Shown here: in pieces, positions 41,288 through 50,270 of the stretch | How positions within the stretch are numbered: the first letter of the stretch is position 1 | Layout of the letters: every line of letters begins with the position of its first letter | Assembly: GCF_002251735.1 (NCBI RefSeq) | Contig: NZ_NOXS01000033.1 | Span: 98,040-162,039 of the forward strand | Source: Elstera cyanobacteriorum | GTDB lineage: Bacteria; Pseudomonadota; Alphaproteobacteria; Elsterales; Elsteraceae | Length of the DNA: 64,000 nucleotides | Reading direction: 5' to 3' | Translations under genes and position numbers: made by a program | Notes under the pieces: model-generated | Databases searched by the model: none | Told to the model about the DNA's origin: nothing | Seen by the model: the letters and a program-made list of their open reading frames with translations, nothing else

Positions 41288-41293
41288 TTTTTC

Positions 41294-41322
41294 ATCATAG
41301 GGGGTGAGTCTTAACAAAACAA
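41294..41322 (-). promoter_or_regulatory. Promoter-like element for the candidate small RNA
   Basis: TTGTTT and TATGAT in minus-strand orientation with 17 bases between them. Each hexamer matches the sigma-70 consensus at 4 to 5 of 6 positions. Confidence 0.4.
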
Positions 41323-41520
41323 TAGGATTAAGCGGAAAACCCCAGGGGCGGCATTTTTTTCCCGTTCCAATTGGACGGCGTACCGACTACCTTACCGGCA
41401 GGTGTCAGGGCAGTACACACTAAGACGTGCCTGTCTTACTGACACGAGATAGGCCAGTCCGCAAGTGTTTTGTATGACAGGGGCGGCTGGTGGTTCGGTC
41501 TTGCTGAGGGATTTGTGACA
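41323..41520. other. Upstream region of the first surface-protein gene
   Basis: No gene seen. A partial inverted repeat GTGTCAG (41402-41408) / CTGACAC (41438-41444) flanks 29 bases. Nothing else is recognisable as a promoter with confidence. The ribosome site GAGGGA at 41506-41511 serves the ATG at 41521. Confidence 0.4.
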
Positions 41521-43302
41521 ATGGCCATCCCCTTTTTCGATGAAGCGTATTACCTGCGCATGAATAAGGATGTCGCGGCGGCAGTTGCCCGGGGCGCGAC
41601 GACGGCCGAAGAGCATTTCCAAAAGTTTGGCGCGGCAGAAAAGCGCAATCCGAACGGCTATTTCGACGCAAATTTCTATTTGTCGAAATATTCTGACGTG
41701 GCAACGTCTGTCAGTGCAAAAAAAATGACCGCCTATGATCATTTTATCAATTTTGGTATCAAGGAGGCGCGTGATCCAAGTGCGTTCTTCGATACGAACT
41801 ATTATTTGAAGCATAATCCCGATGTTGCGGTCCTCGTGTATCGCAACGAAATTACGCCGTTCGAGCATTTTGCCCGCGCTGGCACTGTAATCGGGCGGAC
41901 ACCCAGCCCCTACTTCGAGCAAACGTCTTACCTAGCGGCCAATCCCGATGTTCAGGCGGCGGTCGCGCGCGGTAGTTTTATCAGCGCCTATGACCATTTC
42001 GTCAATTACGGGATTGCTGAAGGGCGCAGCTTGGGCAATGGCATCAACTTAGCCTCCTTTAAAGCCGATAAAACCTTCACCGATGCGATTTTCGCCGGAA
42101 AATTTTCAGCGGCCTATGCGCGCGTTGTACAGATGGCGCCGTTTCTCGGGACGTTTACCCTGCCCTCGGACTCGGGGGTCGATGTGTCGAAGTTGACGAT
42201 TCCGACGGATTTCACGCCCGTGGCGGGGGCGCTTTTGTATATTCCCGTCGGTCTGGATACGACGGGTAAGACCATTCCTGCCTACTACGTCAGCGCAAAT
42301 TCGCCGAAAATCGCGTCCTCGGTTCCGGCAGACAATGCTAGCGGTGCAGACCCGAAGGCCGATCTGACGATTACCTTTAATAAGGAAGTGTCGTTGGGGG
42401 CGAGCGGGTCTCTCTACCTTTATAAAGCCGATGGAACGCTGGTGGAGGTTTTCACGGTCAAATCGTCGGCGGTCAAAGTGGCGACGACGAAGCTAACGAT
42501 CAATCCGACCGATGATCTCGCGGCGAACGGTTCTTATTACGTTAAAATGGACGCCGGGTTTGTGAAGGATAAGGACGGTAATAATTTTGCCGGGATTTCC
42601 GACACGACGACGCTGAACTTTAGCACCGGGACGAATTTCACCATCACCAATACCGGTGGTCAGATCGTCGCCACGGGCGTTGCGACCGCCCTGGTGGAAG
42701 CTGATTTGGGAACCCAGAAGATCAGCGGAGCAGACATCGGCGGCAATCCATCGAATAATATCGACCTGTCTGGTGTTTTGAGCTTCGGATCGAAAATTGT
42801 CGGGAACGCCAGCGATAATGTGATTATCGCGACCCGTTACTCCGATACGATCACGGGTGGTGAGGGCTTCGATACGATTACCGGCGGGGCGGGGAGTAAT
42901 GTCTTCGTCTTCAATAATTCGGCGACGAAGGATGCTTCGGCCACGAAGTTCGATACGATCACCGATTGGCGGGCGGGGACGGATAATCGCCTCGATTTTT
43001 CGGCAGACCTGATCATCAAGACGACGCCAGACGTGGCGGGCGAAGTTGCCTCAGTCTCTGCGAAGGGTCTCGTCACTTTCAATGCTGGCGATACCACCCT
43101 CGCGCAGCATATCGCGGCCGTTGCCGATGCGTATAGTACGGCGAATGCGACCGTGATTTGGCAGGAGGGCGGTGATGCCTTCGTGTTCATTAGCGACGGT
43201 ACAGCAGGCCTCTCCACCAACGATGTGGTGATCAAGCTCACCGGGGTAACCGCTGGCAGCGGCATAACGATTGCCGGGGGCGATATAACGTTGATCGGTT
43301 GA
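41521..43302 (+). CDS. Secreted surface protein with PDV repeats, Ig-like and RTX-like domains
   Basis: 593 residues with no Sec signal, as expected for a type I secretion substrate. Residues about 5-175 hold four ~42-residue repeats of pattern F-D-x2-Y-Y-L-x3-P-D-V...HF-x3-G-x2-EGR (YYLKHNPDVAVLV and YLAANPDVQAAVARGSF are examples). Residues about 265-375 match a bacterial Big_5/SbsA Ig-like domain (KIASSVPADNAS, LTITFNKEVSLGASG). The C-terminal third is calcium-binding-repeat-like (TITGGEGFDTITGGAGSN) and ends in a T1SS-type tail (DVVIKLTGV...ITLIG). The same repeats begin the large protein at 50624. It is probably an S-layer-associated or cell-surface protein exported by the transporter at 46527-49762. 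Start ATG 41521 is chosen because the repeat begins there. Confidence 0.75.
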   Translation: MAIPFFDEAYYLRMNKDVAAAVARGATTAEEHFQKFGAAEKRNPNGYFDANFYLSKYSDVATSVSAKKMTAYDHFINFGIKEARDPSAFFDTNYYLKHNPDVAVLVYRNEITPFEHFARAGTVIGRTPSPYFEQTSYLAANPDVQAAVARGSFISAYDHFVNYGIAEGRSLGNGINLASFKADKTFTDAIFAGKFSAAYARVVQMAPFLGTFTLPSDSGVDVSKLTIPTDFTPVAGALLYIPVGLDTTGKTIPAYYVSANSPKIASSVPADNASGADPKADLTITFNKEVSLGASGSLYLYKADGTLVEVFTVKSSAVKVATTKLTINPTDDLAANGSYYVKMDAGFVKDKDGNNFAGISDTTTLNFSTGTNFTITNTGGQIVATGVATALVEADLGTQKISGADIGGNPSNNIDLSGVLSFGSKIVGNASDNVIIATRYSDTITGGEGFDTITGGAGSNVFVFNNSATKDASATKFDTITDWRAGTDNRLDFSADLIIKTTPDVAGEVASVSAKGLVTFNAGDTTLAQHIAAVADAYSTANATVIWQEGGDAFVFISDGTAGLSTNDVVIKLTGVTAGSGITIAGGDITLIG

Positions 43303-43412
43303 GGCGCGTGGCAAAAATACGCCACCTGTCACAAATCCGTTCGGCAGAGAGTTGTCTCGACTTCCTAATCTCTGTTAGGCTTACGGCCCTGACAATGGAG
43401 GCTCGTTGATCC

Positions 43413-44972
43413 GTGAACTATAACGGTCTGGCCAAAATCATTCCCTTTACGCCGCGCCCGCAGGTTCGCGTTGGTCCGCCCTGGACGACGACTGAGCTTG
43501 GCGAGCTGTTTCGGGTTGCGCATGTGTTGCGCCAATCAGGGATGACGATCGAGACCGATATGGGCCTATCGGACGAGGGCGATCCCTGGTTCGTTTTCTA
43601 CAGCGTCCAGTCGGAAGATGTGATTGCCCATTTCGCCCGCATCAATGGCGAGATCGTAGTGCATGGCCTATCGTCCGGTGGCGTGGTCAGCGGCGTCAAT
43701 CTCCATGATGTCGTGCGCCAGTTGCAGCCCGTGCAGACGATGGAACGTCAGCAGACGTCGCAGACGGATCGGTCCGTGGTGCTGCATCCGTTTATGCTGC
43801 TTGTCGCTTTTGTTGCGGCTTCCTTCCTAGCGACTGAGGAAAGTCAAGCGGCGACCCCGGTCGAAAAAACTGCGGCGAAGGCCGAGGCGGCAGGTGATGC
43901 AGCGGCCAAGGCCAAAGCCGACTGGATCGACCGGGCCATGACCTTGCTCTACAGCAAGGCGAAGGATCGGGGCGATGGTGGGATGGATTTGCCGTCGTCG
44001 CGCAAGATGGTCGCCGGCGATACGCTCCAACATTCGATGGCCCTGGTTATGCTGGCGGCCGCGATCTCTCAGGCGCAGGCGGACGTTTTTTCGTCCGAGG
44101 ATGGGCTGGGCCTCGACGCTGGACCCGATTTGAAAATCGCGCCGGAAGCGCATAAGCTAGTGGCTGATGTTGCCGTAGTGGATGCTGCGGGGTCAGATGA
44201 TCTTGGTATTCTGACGGCCTCTCAGGGAACGACGGCACCATCACAACCCGAAAATCATAGCTATTCCGATACGATTACACCCTTGCTGGGGGCGGATGCG
44301 GTCGGTTGGAACAGTCAAACTGTACCGACCGGGGGCGTGTCGAATGCCCTTATGGCGCCAGCAGCTCCCTTGCTCGTTCTACAGGCTGATAGCTCGGTTG
44401 GTGCGCCCGCACTACTATCGTCGGGCCAGGATCATGTTTCCCTACCAGAAATCGTTCCGGTGGTGACGTCAACGCCGGTTGCAAACGCCCCTGCAGCGAC
44501 AGCCGGGGCGAAGCCCGCGACGGCTGTTGCGCCGACGACCGTGACGGCGGCAACCAGCCTAGATATCACTCTTGAAGGCGGCGCCCTCCAGTTCCATCAA
44601 AATAACGTGGATCTGCGATTGATCGATGTGGTTGCAACGCAACTGGATCAGGCTGAGGTTGTTGACCAATCGGGCGTGATAACGCTAGGTGGTCCTGCGG
44701 TGGTGGTTCCGGCCGTCAAAAATATCGTCTTGACCACTGCGCAAGAAAATGTGCTGGTCGAAACGGGGGATACCCGGATCAAGAATTTCGATTTTGGTGT
44801 CGATCTTTTGGTGATCAACGATCCGACGTTGCTGGTAAAGCAGCCGGATGTGATCTTCACTACGGCGGGCGATATCATCATTCAATTCAACGAAACGACG
44901 CGGGTTGTGCTGTTGGGCGTGTTCCAACCGTCGCAAATGGTCGCCGGTGTCGCGTCGGTTGACAGCATCTAA
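43413..44972 (+). CDS. Single-span membrane protein of unknown function in the surface-layer island
   Basis: 519 residues from GTG 43413 (GGAGG about 12 bases upstream). Residues 1-115 form a compact soluble domain (LGELFRVAHVLRQSGMTIET, PWFVFYSVQSEDVIAHFARI). One hydrophobic span follows (about 126-144, MLLVAFVAASFLAT), then a low-complexity Ala/Thr/Val-rich region to about 400. The last 110 residues resemble the beta-rich end of type I secreted proteins (IKNFDFGVDLLVINDPTLL, TRVVLLGVFQP). I do not recognise a family. Its place between a secreted repeat protein and the secretion genes suggests an anchor, accessory or regulator of that export; this is inference. Codon use matches its neighbours. 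Confidence 0.65.
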   Translation: MNYNGLAKIIPFTPRPQVRVGPPWTTTELGELFRVAHVLRQSGMTIETDMGLSDEGDPWFVFYSVQSEDVIAHFARINGEIVVHGLSSGGVVSGVNLHDVVRQLQPVQTMERQQTSQTDRSVVLHPFMLLVAFVAASFLATEESQAATPVEKTAAKAEAAGDAAAKAKADWIDRAMTLLYSKAKDRGDGGMDLPSSRKMVAGDTLQHSMALVMLAAAISQAQADVFSSEDGLGLDAGPDLKIAPEAHKLVADVAVVDAAGSDDLGILTASQGTTAPSQPENHSYSDTITPLLGADAVGWNSQTVPTGGVSNALMAPAAPLLVLQADSSVGAPALLSSGQDHVSLPEIVPVVTSTPVANAPAATAGAKPATAVAPTTVTAATSLDITLEGGALQFHQNNVDLRLIDVVATQLDQAEVVDQSGVITLGGPAVVVPAVKNIVLTTAQENVLVETGDTRIKNFDFGVDLLVINDPTLLVKQPDVIFTTAGDIIIQFNETTRVVLLGVFQPSQMVAGVASVDSI

Positions 44973-45010
44973 GGGCTGCCGCCCCATTGGGCGGGGCGGT
45001 TGACCATCTT

Positions 45011-46249
45011 ATGAAACTTTTGTTCGTTCATCAGAATTTCCCGGGCCAGTTTAAAGCGCTGGCACCGGCCCTGGCTTCTATGAGCGGTGTTTCCGTCGCG
45101 GCGCTGTCGATGCAGGCGGGCAAGCAGTTTCCGGGCATCGCGGCTTTTGCGCATGCGCCGTCGCATGGGTCGACCCCGAATCTTCCCCCTTCTGTCAGCG
45201 ATTTTGAAGCCAAGATGCTGCGGGCAACCTCTGCTGCGCGCATGGCACAGGCGATGCAAAAAGACGGGTTTACGCCCGATGTGATCATCGGCCATCCCGG
45301 GTGGGGGGAGACCCTCTTGCTGGGTGAGGTTTGGCCGAACGCCCGGCAACTGCACTTCCTTGAGTTTTTTTACCACAGCCGGGGTGGGGATACCGAGTTC
45401 GATCCCGAATTCAGCAACCCGAGTCTCGATAATTACATTCGCATCGTCAGCAAGCAGCCCGCGCCGCTGTGGGCCTTGCATCAAATGGATTGGGGCCTAT
45501 CGCCGACCGAGTGGCAAAAGCAAACCTACCCGGAGCGCGAGTGGCCGCGCATGACCGTGATCCATGATGGCGTCGATACGCACACTATCAGGGCGAACCC
45601 GGAGATTCGTCTTACGCTTCAGGAGAAGGGGATCGCCCTTAAGGCGGGCGATCCGGTGATCACCTTCGTCAATCGCAACCTCGAACCCTATCGCGGTTAC
45701 CATATTTTCATGCGGGCGCTGCCGGAGATTCTGGAAAAGCACCCGACGGCGCATGTGCTGATCGTTGGCGGCGATGGGGTCAGCTATGGCGCGCCGCCGC
45801 CGCCGGGCGGCCCCTCGTGGAAGCAACGCTTCTTAAACGAGGTTGCGGATCGGATTGACCGGAACCGGGTGCATTTTCTCGGCAATCTTCCTTACAATAC
45901 CTTTATCGGCCTGCTGCAACTCTCGGCGGTTCACGTCTATCTCACCTACCCGTTCGTTCTTTCCTGGTCGCTGATGGAGGCGATGGCTTGCGAATGCCTG
46001 ATCATCGGTTCGCGCACGGCCCCAGTGATGGAAGTGGTCGAAGACGGTCAGACCGGCGTGCTCGTTGATTTTTTCGATCCGCAAGCCTTGGCCGCCGCCG
46101 TTCTGGATGGATTGGCGCGGCCCGATTTCTATCGGCCAATGCGCCAAGCGGCGCGGCGCAAGATCATTGAAAAATATGATCTTAACACCGTGTGTCTTCC
46201 GGCTCAAATCGAGCTCGTTCGTGCGGTCGCGGCAAAGACCCGCAGATAA
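45011..46249 (+). CDS. GT4-family glycosyltransferase
   Basis: 412 residues from ATG 45011 (MKLLFVHQNFPGQFKALAPA); an upstream start at 44987 lacks homology. The N-terminal half has the NFPGQF motif common to a GT4 subgroup of polysaccharide glycosyltransferases. The C-terminal half is the GT-B donor domain with VITFVNRNLEPYRGYHIFMR, HVLIVGGDGVSYG, and a modified E-x7-E element (VLSWSLMEAMACECLIIGS). It probably adds a sugar from a nucleotide donor to an LPS O-chain or surface glycan. In an S-layer island this may build the glycan to which the layer binds, or glycosylate the layer protein. Confidence 0.83.
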   Translation: MKLLFVHQNFPGQFKALAPALASMSGVSVAALSMQAGKQFPGIAAFAHAPSHGSTPNLPPSVSDFEAKMLRATSAARMAQAMQKDGFTPDVIIGHPGWGETLLLGEVWPNARQLHFLEFFYHSRGGDTEFDPEFSNPSLDNYIRIVSKQPAPLWALHQMDWGLSPTEWQKQTYPEREWPRMTVIHDGVDTHTIRANPEIRLTLQEKGIALKAGDPVITFVNRNLEPYRGYHIFMRALPEILEKHPTAHVLIVGGDGVSYGAPPPPGGPSWKQRFLNEVADRIDRNRVHFLGNLPYNTFIGLLQLSAVHVYLTYPFVLSWSLMEAMACECLIIGSRTAPVMEVVEDGQTGVLVDFFDPQALAAAVLDGLARPDFYRPMRQAARRKIIEKYDLNTVCLPAQIELVRAVAAKTRR

Positions 46250-46295
46250 ACCCGCGTTTTCGCGCAGGCGCCATGCGGGCAATTACTCAGGCAAA

Positions 46296-46318
46296 GCCTT
46301 GTATTAAGGGCAGTTTTT
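46296..46318 (+). terminator. Weak terminator-like hairpin after the GT4 gene
   Basis: GCCTT (46296-46300) pairs imperfectly with AAGGGC (46306-46311) and is followed by AGTTTTT. The rest of 46319-46526 holds no recognisable gene; GAAGGAG at 46511-46517 is the ribosome site of the ABC transporter gene. Confidence 0.3.
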
Positions 46319-46526
46319 CCCATCTATACGCCTGCCTTATTCAACAGGTGACCGAAAGGGTTCTGCTTGCGCACGGCTGTTCGCCATGTCAGGTTGACCC
46401 CATTCGCTTTGTCGATTAAGTCTTACGCGCCGCACAATATACAGTAACTTGTTAACGGTCTGCCGCGCTGCCTATTGCAGGGGCGTCGCTCGTCGTTGCA
46501 GGCAAGGCGAGAAGGAGTGCGCCTAG

Positions 46527-48362
46527 GTGTCTCAAGGTAAAAACGATACGGCGAAGGTCAGCGCGCTGAAGCGCGCGTTGCGTACCTGCCGCGGGGCTTT
46601 TTGGGCCACGGCGGGGTTCAGCTTCGTCATCAATCTGCTCATGTTCGTGCAACCGCTGTACATGTTGCAGGTTTACGACCGGGTGCTGGTCAGCCGCAGC
46701 GAATCGACGCTGGTGTTCCTCACGATTATCGCCGGTGCCATGCTGCTGATGATGGCACTGCTCGAGCTGGTTCGCTCTCGCGTGCTGGTTCGTGTCGGGG
46801 CCCATTTGGACCGACAGTTAAGCCATAAGGTTTTTCGCGCTGTCTTTACTCCCGGAAGCCGCCCGAGCGGTGGCGCCCAGGCGCTCGGGGATCTCAATAC
46901 GGTCCGGGAATTTCTCACGGGGTCCGGTTTTATCTCCTTCTGCGATGCACCGTGGGCTCCGATCTTTTTGGTCATCGCCTTTCTCATTCATCCCTGGCTC
47001 GGCGTTCTCAGCGTCGTATCGATGCTCATTCTCGTTTTCCTGGCAGTCTTGAACGAAATTTCGACCCGGAAGACACTTCAAGACGCCGGGAAAATGTCGA
47101 TGGCGGCCAGCCAGTATGCCCAAAACAGCATGCGAAGTGCCGAGGCCCTTCAGGCGATGGGCATGATGCCGGGGATTGCTGCGCGCTGGTCGCGCAAGCA
47201 TGGCCGAATGCTGGAACTGCAAGCCTTGGCTAGTGATCGCGCCGGGGTGATCGTCGGTCTCAGCAAGTTCACCCGCATCTTCGTGCAGGTGATGGTGCTG
47301 GGGTTGGGGGCCTATTTGTCGATCGAAAATCTGATCACCGGCGGGATGATTATCGCCTGTTCCATCATCCTTGGCCGCGCGCTGCAGCCGGTGGAAATGG
47401 TGATCGGCCAGTGGAAATTCCTGGTGAATGCCCGCGCCGCCTATGGTCGACTCAACGATATGCTTAGCGCGGCGCCGCAAGATCACAACAGCATGCCGCT
47501 GCCGCGCCCGGAAGGCCGCTTGACGGTGGAACGCGCGGTTGCGATGCAGCCGGGGACGCAGGTTGCCATCTTGAAGGGTGTCTCTTTCGCGCTCGAGCCG
47601 GGTGAAGTGCTGGGCGTTATCGGCCCGAGTGCTGCCGGGAAATCGACCTTAGCGCGGGTTCTGATCGGGATTTGGCCGGTCGTTGCTGGGGCGGTGCGCT
47701 TGGACGGGGTGGATATCCATCAATGGTCGCGTGAAGAAGTGGGGCCGCATCTCGGGTATCTGCCGCAGGATGTGGCGCTATTCGACGGGACGATTGCCGA
47801 AAATATCGCCCGCTTTGGCACGGTTGACTCGCTCGCCGTCATCGAGGCGGCCCAAAAAGCGGGTGTGCACGAGATGATCCTCGGGTTCCCCAATGGCTAC
47901 GATACGATCATTGGGGATGGTGGCCATGTGCTGTCCGGTGGTCAGCGTCAGCGGATCGGGTTGGCCCGTGCCCTCTACGGGCGCCCCGCCTTTGTGCTGC
48001 TCGACGAGCCGAACTCGAACCTCGACAGTACCGGCGAAGAGGCGCTGATGCGCGCCATCCACCAGATGCGCCAGGAAAAAACCACGGTCGTGGTGATTTC
48101 TCACCGCATGAATATCCTCACCGGTGTCGATAAGATCATGCTGCTAACGGAAGGTCAGGTGGCGCAGTTTGGGCCGCGCGATCAGGTGATCAGCCAATTG
48201 ACCCGGCCGGTCCCCCCGCCGCAACCGCAAGCCCAACAGCAACCCCGTCCGGCGGCGCCGCCGACGGTGACCCCCCTGCAACCCGCAGCGGCGGCTGGGA
48301 CGCCGCCCGCACCGGGCAATGGTCCGGCCGCTACGGACGGTCAGGAAAGGAAAACGACATGA
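46527..48362 (+). CDS. Type I secretion system permease/ATPase (PrtD/RsaD type)
   Basis: 611 residues from GTG 46527. About six membrane helices occupy residues 25-310 (FSFVINLLMFVQPLYMLQVY, PIFLVIAFLIHPWLGVLSV); there is no C39 peptidase domain. The ATPase has GPSAAGKSTLARVL (Walker A), LSGGQRQRIGLARAL (signature), FVLLDEPNSNLD (Walker B) and VISHR. The C-terminal 45 residues are an unusual Pro/Ala/Gln-rich tail. PrtD/RsaD members export unprocessed RTX and S-layer proteins with C-terminal signals. It is coupled to the fusion protein gene by ATGA, and the PDV-repeat proteins on both sides are its probable cargo. Confidence 0.92.
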   Translation: MSQGKNDTAKVSALKRALRTCRGAFWATAGFSFVINLLMFVQPLYMLQVYDRVLVSRSESTLVFLTIIAGAMLLMMALLELVRSRVLVRVGAHLDRQLSHKVFRAVFTPGSRPSGGAQALGDLNTVREFLTGSGFISFCDAPWAPIFLVIAFLIHPWLGVLSVVSMLILVFLAVLNEISTRKTLQDAGKMSMAASQYAQNSMRSAEALQAMGMMPGIAARWSRKHGRMLELQALASDRAGVIVGLSKFTRIFVQVMVLGLGAYLSIENLITGGMIIACSIILGRALQPVEMVIGQWKFLVNARAAYGRLNDMLSAAPQDHNSMPLPRPEGRLTVERAVAMQPGTQVAILKGVSFALEPGEVLGVIGPSAAGKSTLARVLIGIWPVVAGAVRLDGVDIHQWSREEVGPHLGYLPQDVALFDGTIAENIARFGTVDSLAVIEAAQKAGVHEMILGFPNGYDTIIGDGGHVLSGGQRQRIGLARALYGRPAFVLLDEPNSNLDSTGEEALMRAIHQMRQEKTTVVVISHRMNILTGVDKIMLLTEGQVAQFGPRDQVISQLTRPVPPPQPQAQQQPRPAAPPTVTPLQPAAAAGTPPAPGNGPAATDGQERKTT

Positions 48363-49762
48363 GCAACGGAACGCTAGCCCCTCGCCCTGCGTCGGGGGAG
48401 CCGGTGCCGACGGATCGCAATAATCCCGTCGTCACGTTGCAAGGGGTCGAGTTTCAGGAGGTTGCCGACCATACAACGCCGATCAACTACCGCAAACCCA
48501 TGCGGTTCGGTCTGGCGGCGATTGTGCTGGGGGTTGGCGTCTTCGGGGTTTGGGCATCCTTAGCGCCGCTCGATGCTGCCGTTGTGGCACACGGCACCTT
48601 GGTCGTCGAAAGCAAGCGCAAGACGGTTCAGCATCTCGAAGGCGGGATCATTAAGGACCTTTTGGTGCGCGACGGTCAGGCGGTCACGGAAGGCCAGCCG
48701 GTCATCCGGCTCGACCCAACCCGGGCCCAGGCGAACCTCACGCTTGCTCAAGGCCAGCTTGACGCCGCGATGGCGCTCGATGCGCGTCTGGTCGCCGAGC
48801 GCGACCGCGCGAAAGAGATCGCCTTCCCGCAGGAGCTGCTGAGCCGCGCCGCCGAACCGCAGGTTAAGCAGTTGATGGATGTGCAGCGCCGTCAGTTTGT
48901 CGAACGGCGCCTGTCGCTCGACAATCAAATGGCGATCAACGAGCAGCGCATCGAACAGCTTCGGGCGCAGATCCAGGGTTTCCGGGTGCTGGAGCAAAGC
49001 AAGCTCGAGCAGATTCAGCTTTACGAAGGCCAGCTTGTCGGTCTGCGCGATCTCGAAAAGAAGGGCTTCTTCCCCAAATCGCGCCTGCTGGAAATGGAAC
49101 GCGACCTCGCCCGGATTAAAGGGGATCGCGGCAACGACATCCAGTCGATGGCGCGGTCAGAAATGGCCATCGGCGAAACCAAACTGCAGACAGCCCAGCT
49201 TCGGCAGAAATTTACCGAAGACGTGCTGGCGCAATTGCGCGACACGCAGAACCAGATTGCCGATCTGCGTCAGCGGGTGGTTGCCGCGCAGGATGTTTTA
49301 ACGCGCCTCGATGTGATCGCGCCGCAGTCCGGCGTCGTCCAAAATATGAAGTTCTCCACCGTCGGCGGGGTCATTCAGCCCGGCCAGGCGTTGATGGAAA
49401 TCGTGCCGGTCGATGATCGTCTGATCGTCGAAGCCCAGGTGACGCCGAACGATATCGAAGCCATTCATCTCGGTCAGGCGGCGGAACTGCGGTTCAGCAC
49501 GCTGAATGCCCGCCATACGCCGGTGATCGATGCCAAGGTGATTACGGCAACGCCGGATCGGTTGATCGACGAACGCTCGGGCGCCCCCTACTTCATGGTC
49601 AAGCTCGAAGTCGTGCCCGGCCAGGAAGAGAAGCTGGGCGATCTAAAGCTGCAAGCCGGGTTGCCGGTCGATGCGATGGTCAAGGTCGCGCCGCGCTCGG
49701 CCCTTGAATATATGGTCCAGCCCTTGACGGATCATATCTTCCGGGCCTTGACGGAACGCTGA
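48359..49762 (+). CDS. Type I secretion membrane fusion protein (HlyD/PrtE/RsaE family)
   Basis: 467 residues. One inner-membrane helix (about 43-62) follows a cytoplasmic N-terminus. The periplasmic part begins with the lipoyl half-motif VVESKRKTVQHLEGGIIKDL, continues with a long coiled coil (about 120-310, Gln/Arg/Leu rich), and returns through the second lipoyl half (VIAPQSGVVQNMKFSTVGGV) to the beta domain (LIVEAQVTPNDIEAIHLGQAAELRFS). It links the ABC transporter to an outer membrane TolC-like channel, which is not encoded in this window. Confidence 0.92.
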   Translation: MSNGTLAPRPASGEPVPTDRNNPVVTLQGVEFQEVADHTTPINYRKPMRFGLAAIVLGVGVFGVWASLAPLDAAVVAHGTLVVESKRKTVQHLEGGIIKDLLVRDGQAVTEGQPVIRLDPTRAQANLTLAQGQLDAAMALDARLVAERDRAKEIAFPQELLSRAAEPQVKQLMDVQRRQFVERRLSLDNQMAINEQRIEQLRAQIQGFRVLEQSKLEQIQLYEGQLVGLRDLEKKGFFPKSRLLEMERDLARIKGDRGNDIQSMARSEMAIGETKLQTAQLRQKFTEDVLAQLRDTQNQIADLRQRVVAAQDVLTRLDVIAPQSGVVQNMKFSTVGGVIQPGQALMEIVPVDDRLIVEAQVTPNDIEAIHLGQAAELRFSTLNARHTPVIDAKVITATPDRLIDERSGAPYFMVKLEVVPGQEEKLGDLKLQAGLPVDAMVKVAPRSALEYMVQPLTDHIFRALTER

Positions 49763-49766
49763 TCAG

Positions 49767-49808
49767 TCGCACCGCCGTTGCCGGACACGCCCGGGGACGG
49801 CGGTGCGA
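49767..49808. terminator. Strong hairpin after the secretion genes
   Basis: A perfect 12-bp stem (arms 49767-49778 and 49797-49808) begins 5 bases after the stop codon. The loop is 18 bases and no U-tract follows, so it may stabilise the mRNA end or stop transcription with Rho. Confidence 0.5.
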
Positions 49809-49925
49809 TCAACCGCTTGACGCTCCGCCCAAACCGGGCTATACATCAACTTACATACCCCCTGGGGCGGGGCCAGAAACGGCCGCGATCAACCGCAGGG
49901 GCGTACTCCAACCCAATGGTGCGTC

Positions 49926-50270
49926 ATGTATAGCCATCCCCAACAAGGTAGGTCGCCAGAAACCGCAGAGCTGCGCAAGCGCGTCGGCGTCTGGCTGCAA
50001 ACTTTGCGGGAGGCCCGGGGTCTTTCCCAGCGTCAGCTCGCGGTGGCGCTGGGAATTGACTATTACACCTTTATCTCGCAGGTCGAATCGGGCCGGGGCC
50101 GGATTCCGCCAGATCGCTACGCCGCCTGGGCGGGCGCGCTGGGGGTTGAGCTAAAACCCTTCGTGCGGGTTTTGATGCGCCATTATGACCCGATGACATA
50201 CGAATGTCTGTTCGATGATGTCGACTCGGCGCTTCCGGGTTTTGACTCTCTTAAGGTTGGACGCCAATAG
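49926..50270 (+). CDS. XRE-family HTH protein between secretion and S-layer genes
   Basis: 114 residues. A Cro/CI-type HTH covers about 18-80 (LQTLREARGLSQRQLAVALG, ISQVESGRGRIPPDRYAAWA). A short C-terminal part follows (MRHYDPMTYECLFD). The recognition segment YYTFISQVESGRG fits DNA binding. Its position immediately upstream of the S-layer gene and downstream of the exporter suggests control of the island, but there is no direct evidence. ATG 49926 is at the start of the frame. Confidence 0.75.
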   Translation: MYSHPQQGRSPETAELRKRVGVWLQTLREARGLSQRQLAVALGIDYYTFISQVESGRGRIPPDRYAAWAGALGVELKPFVRVLMRHYDPMTYECLFDDVDSALPGFDSLKVGRQ

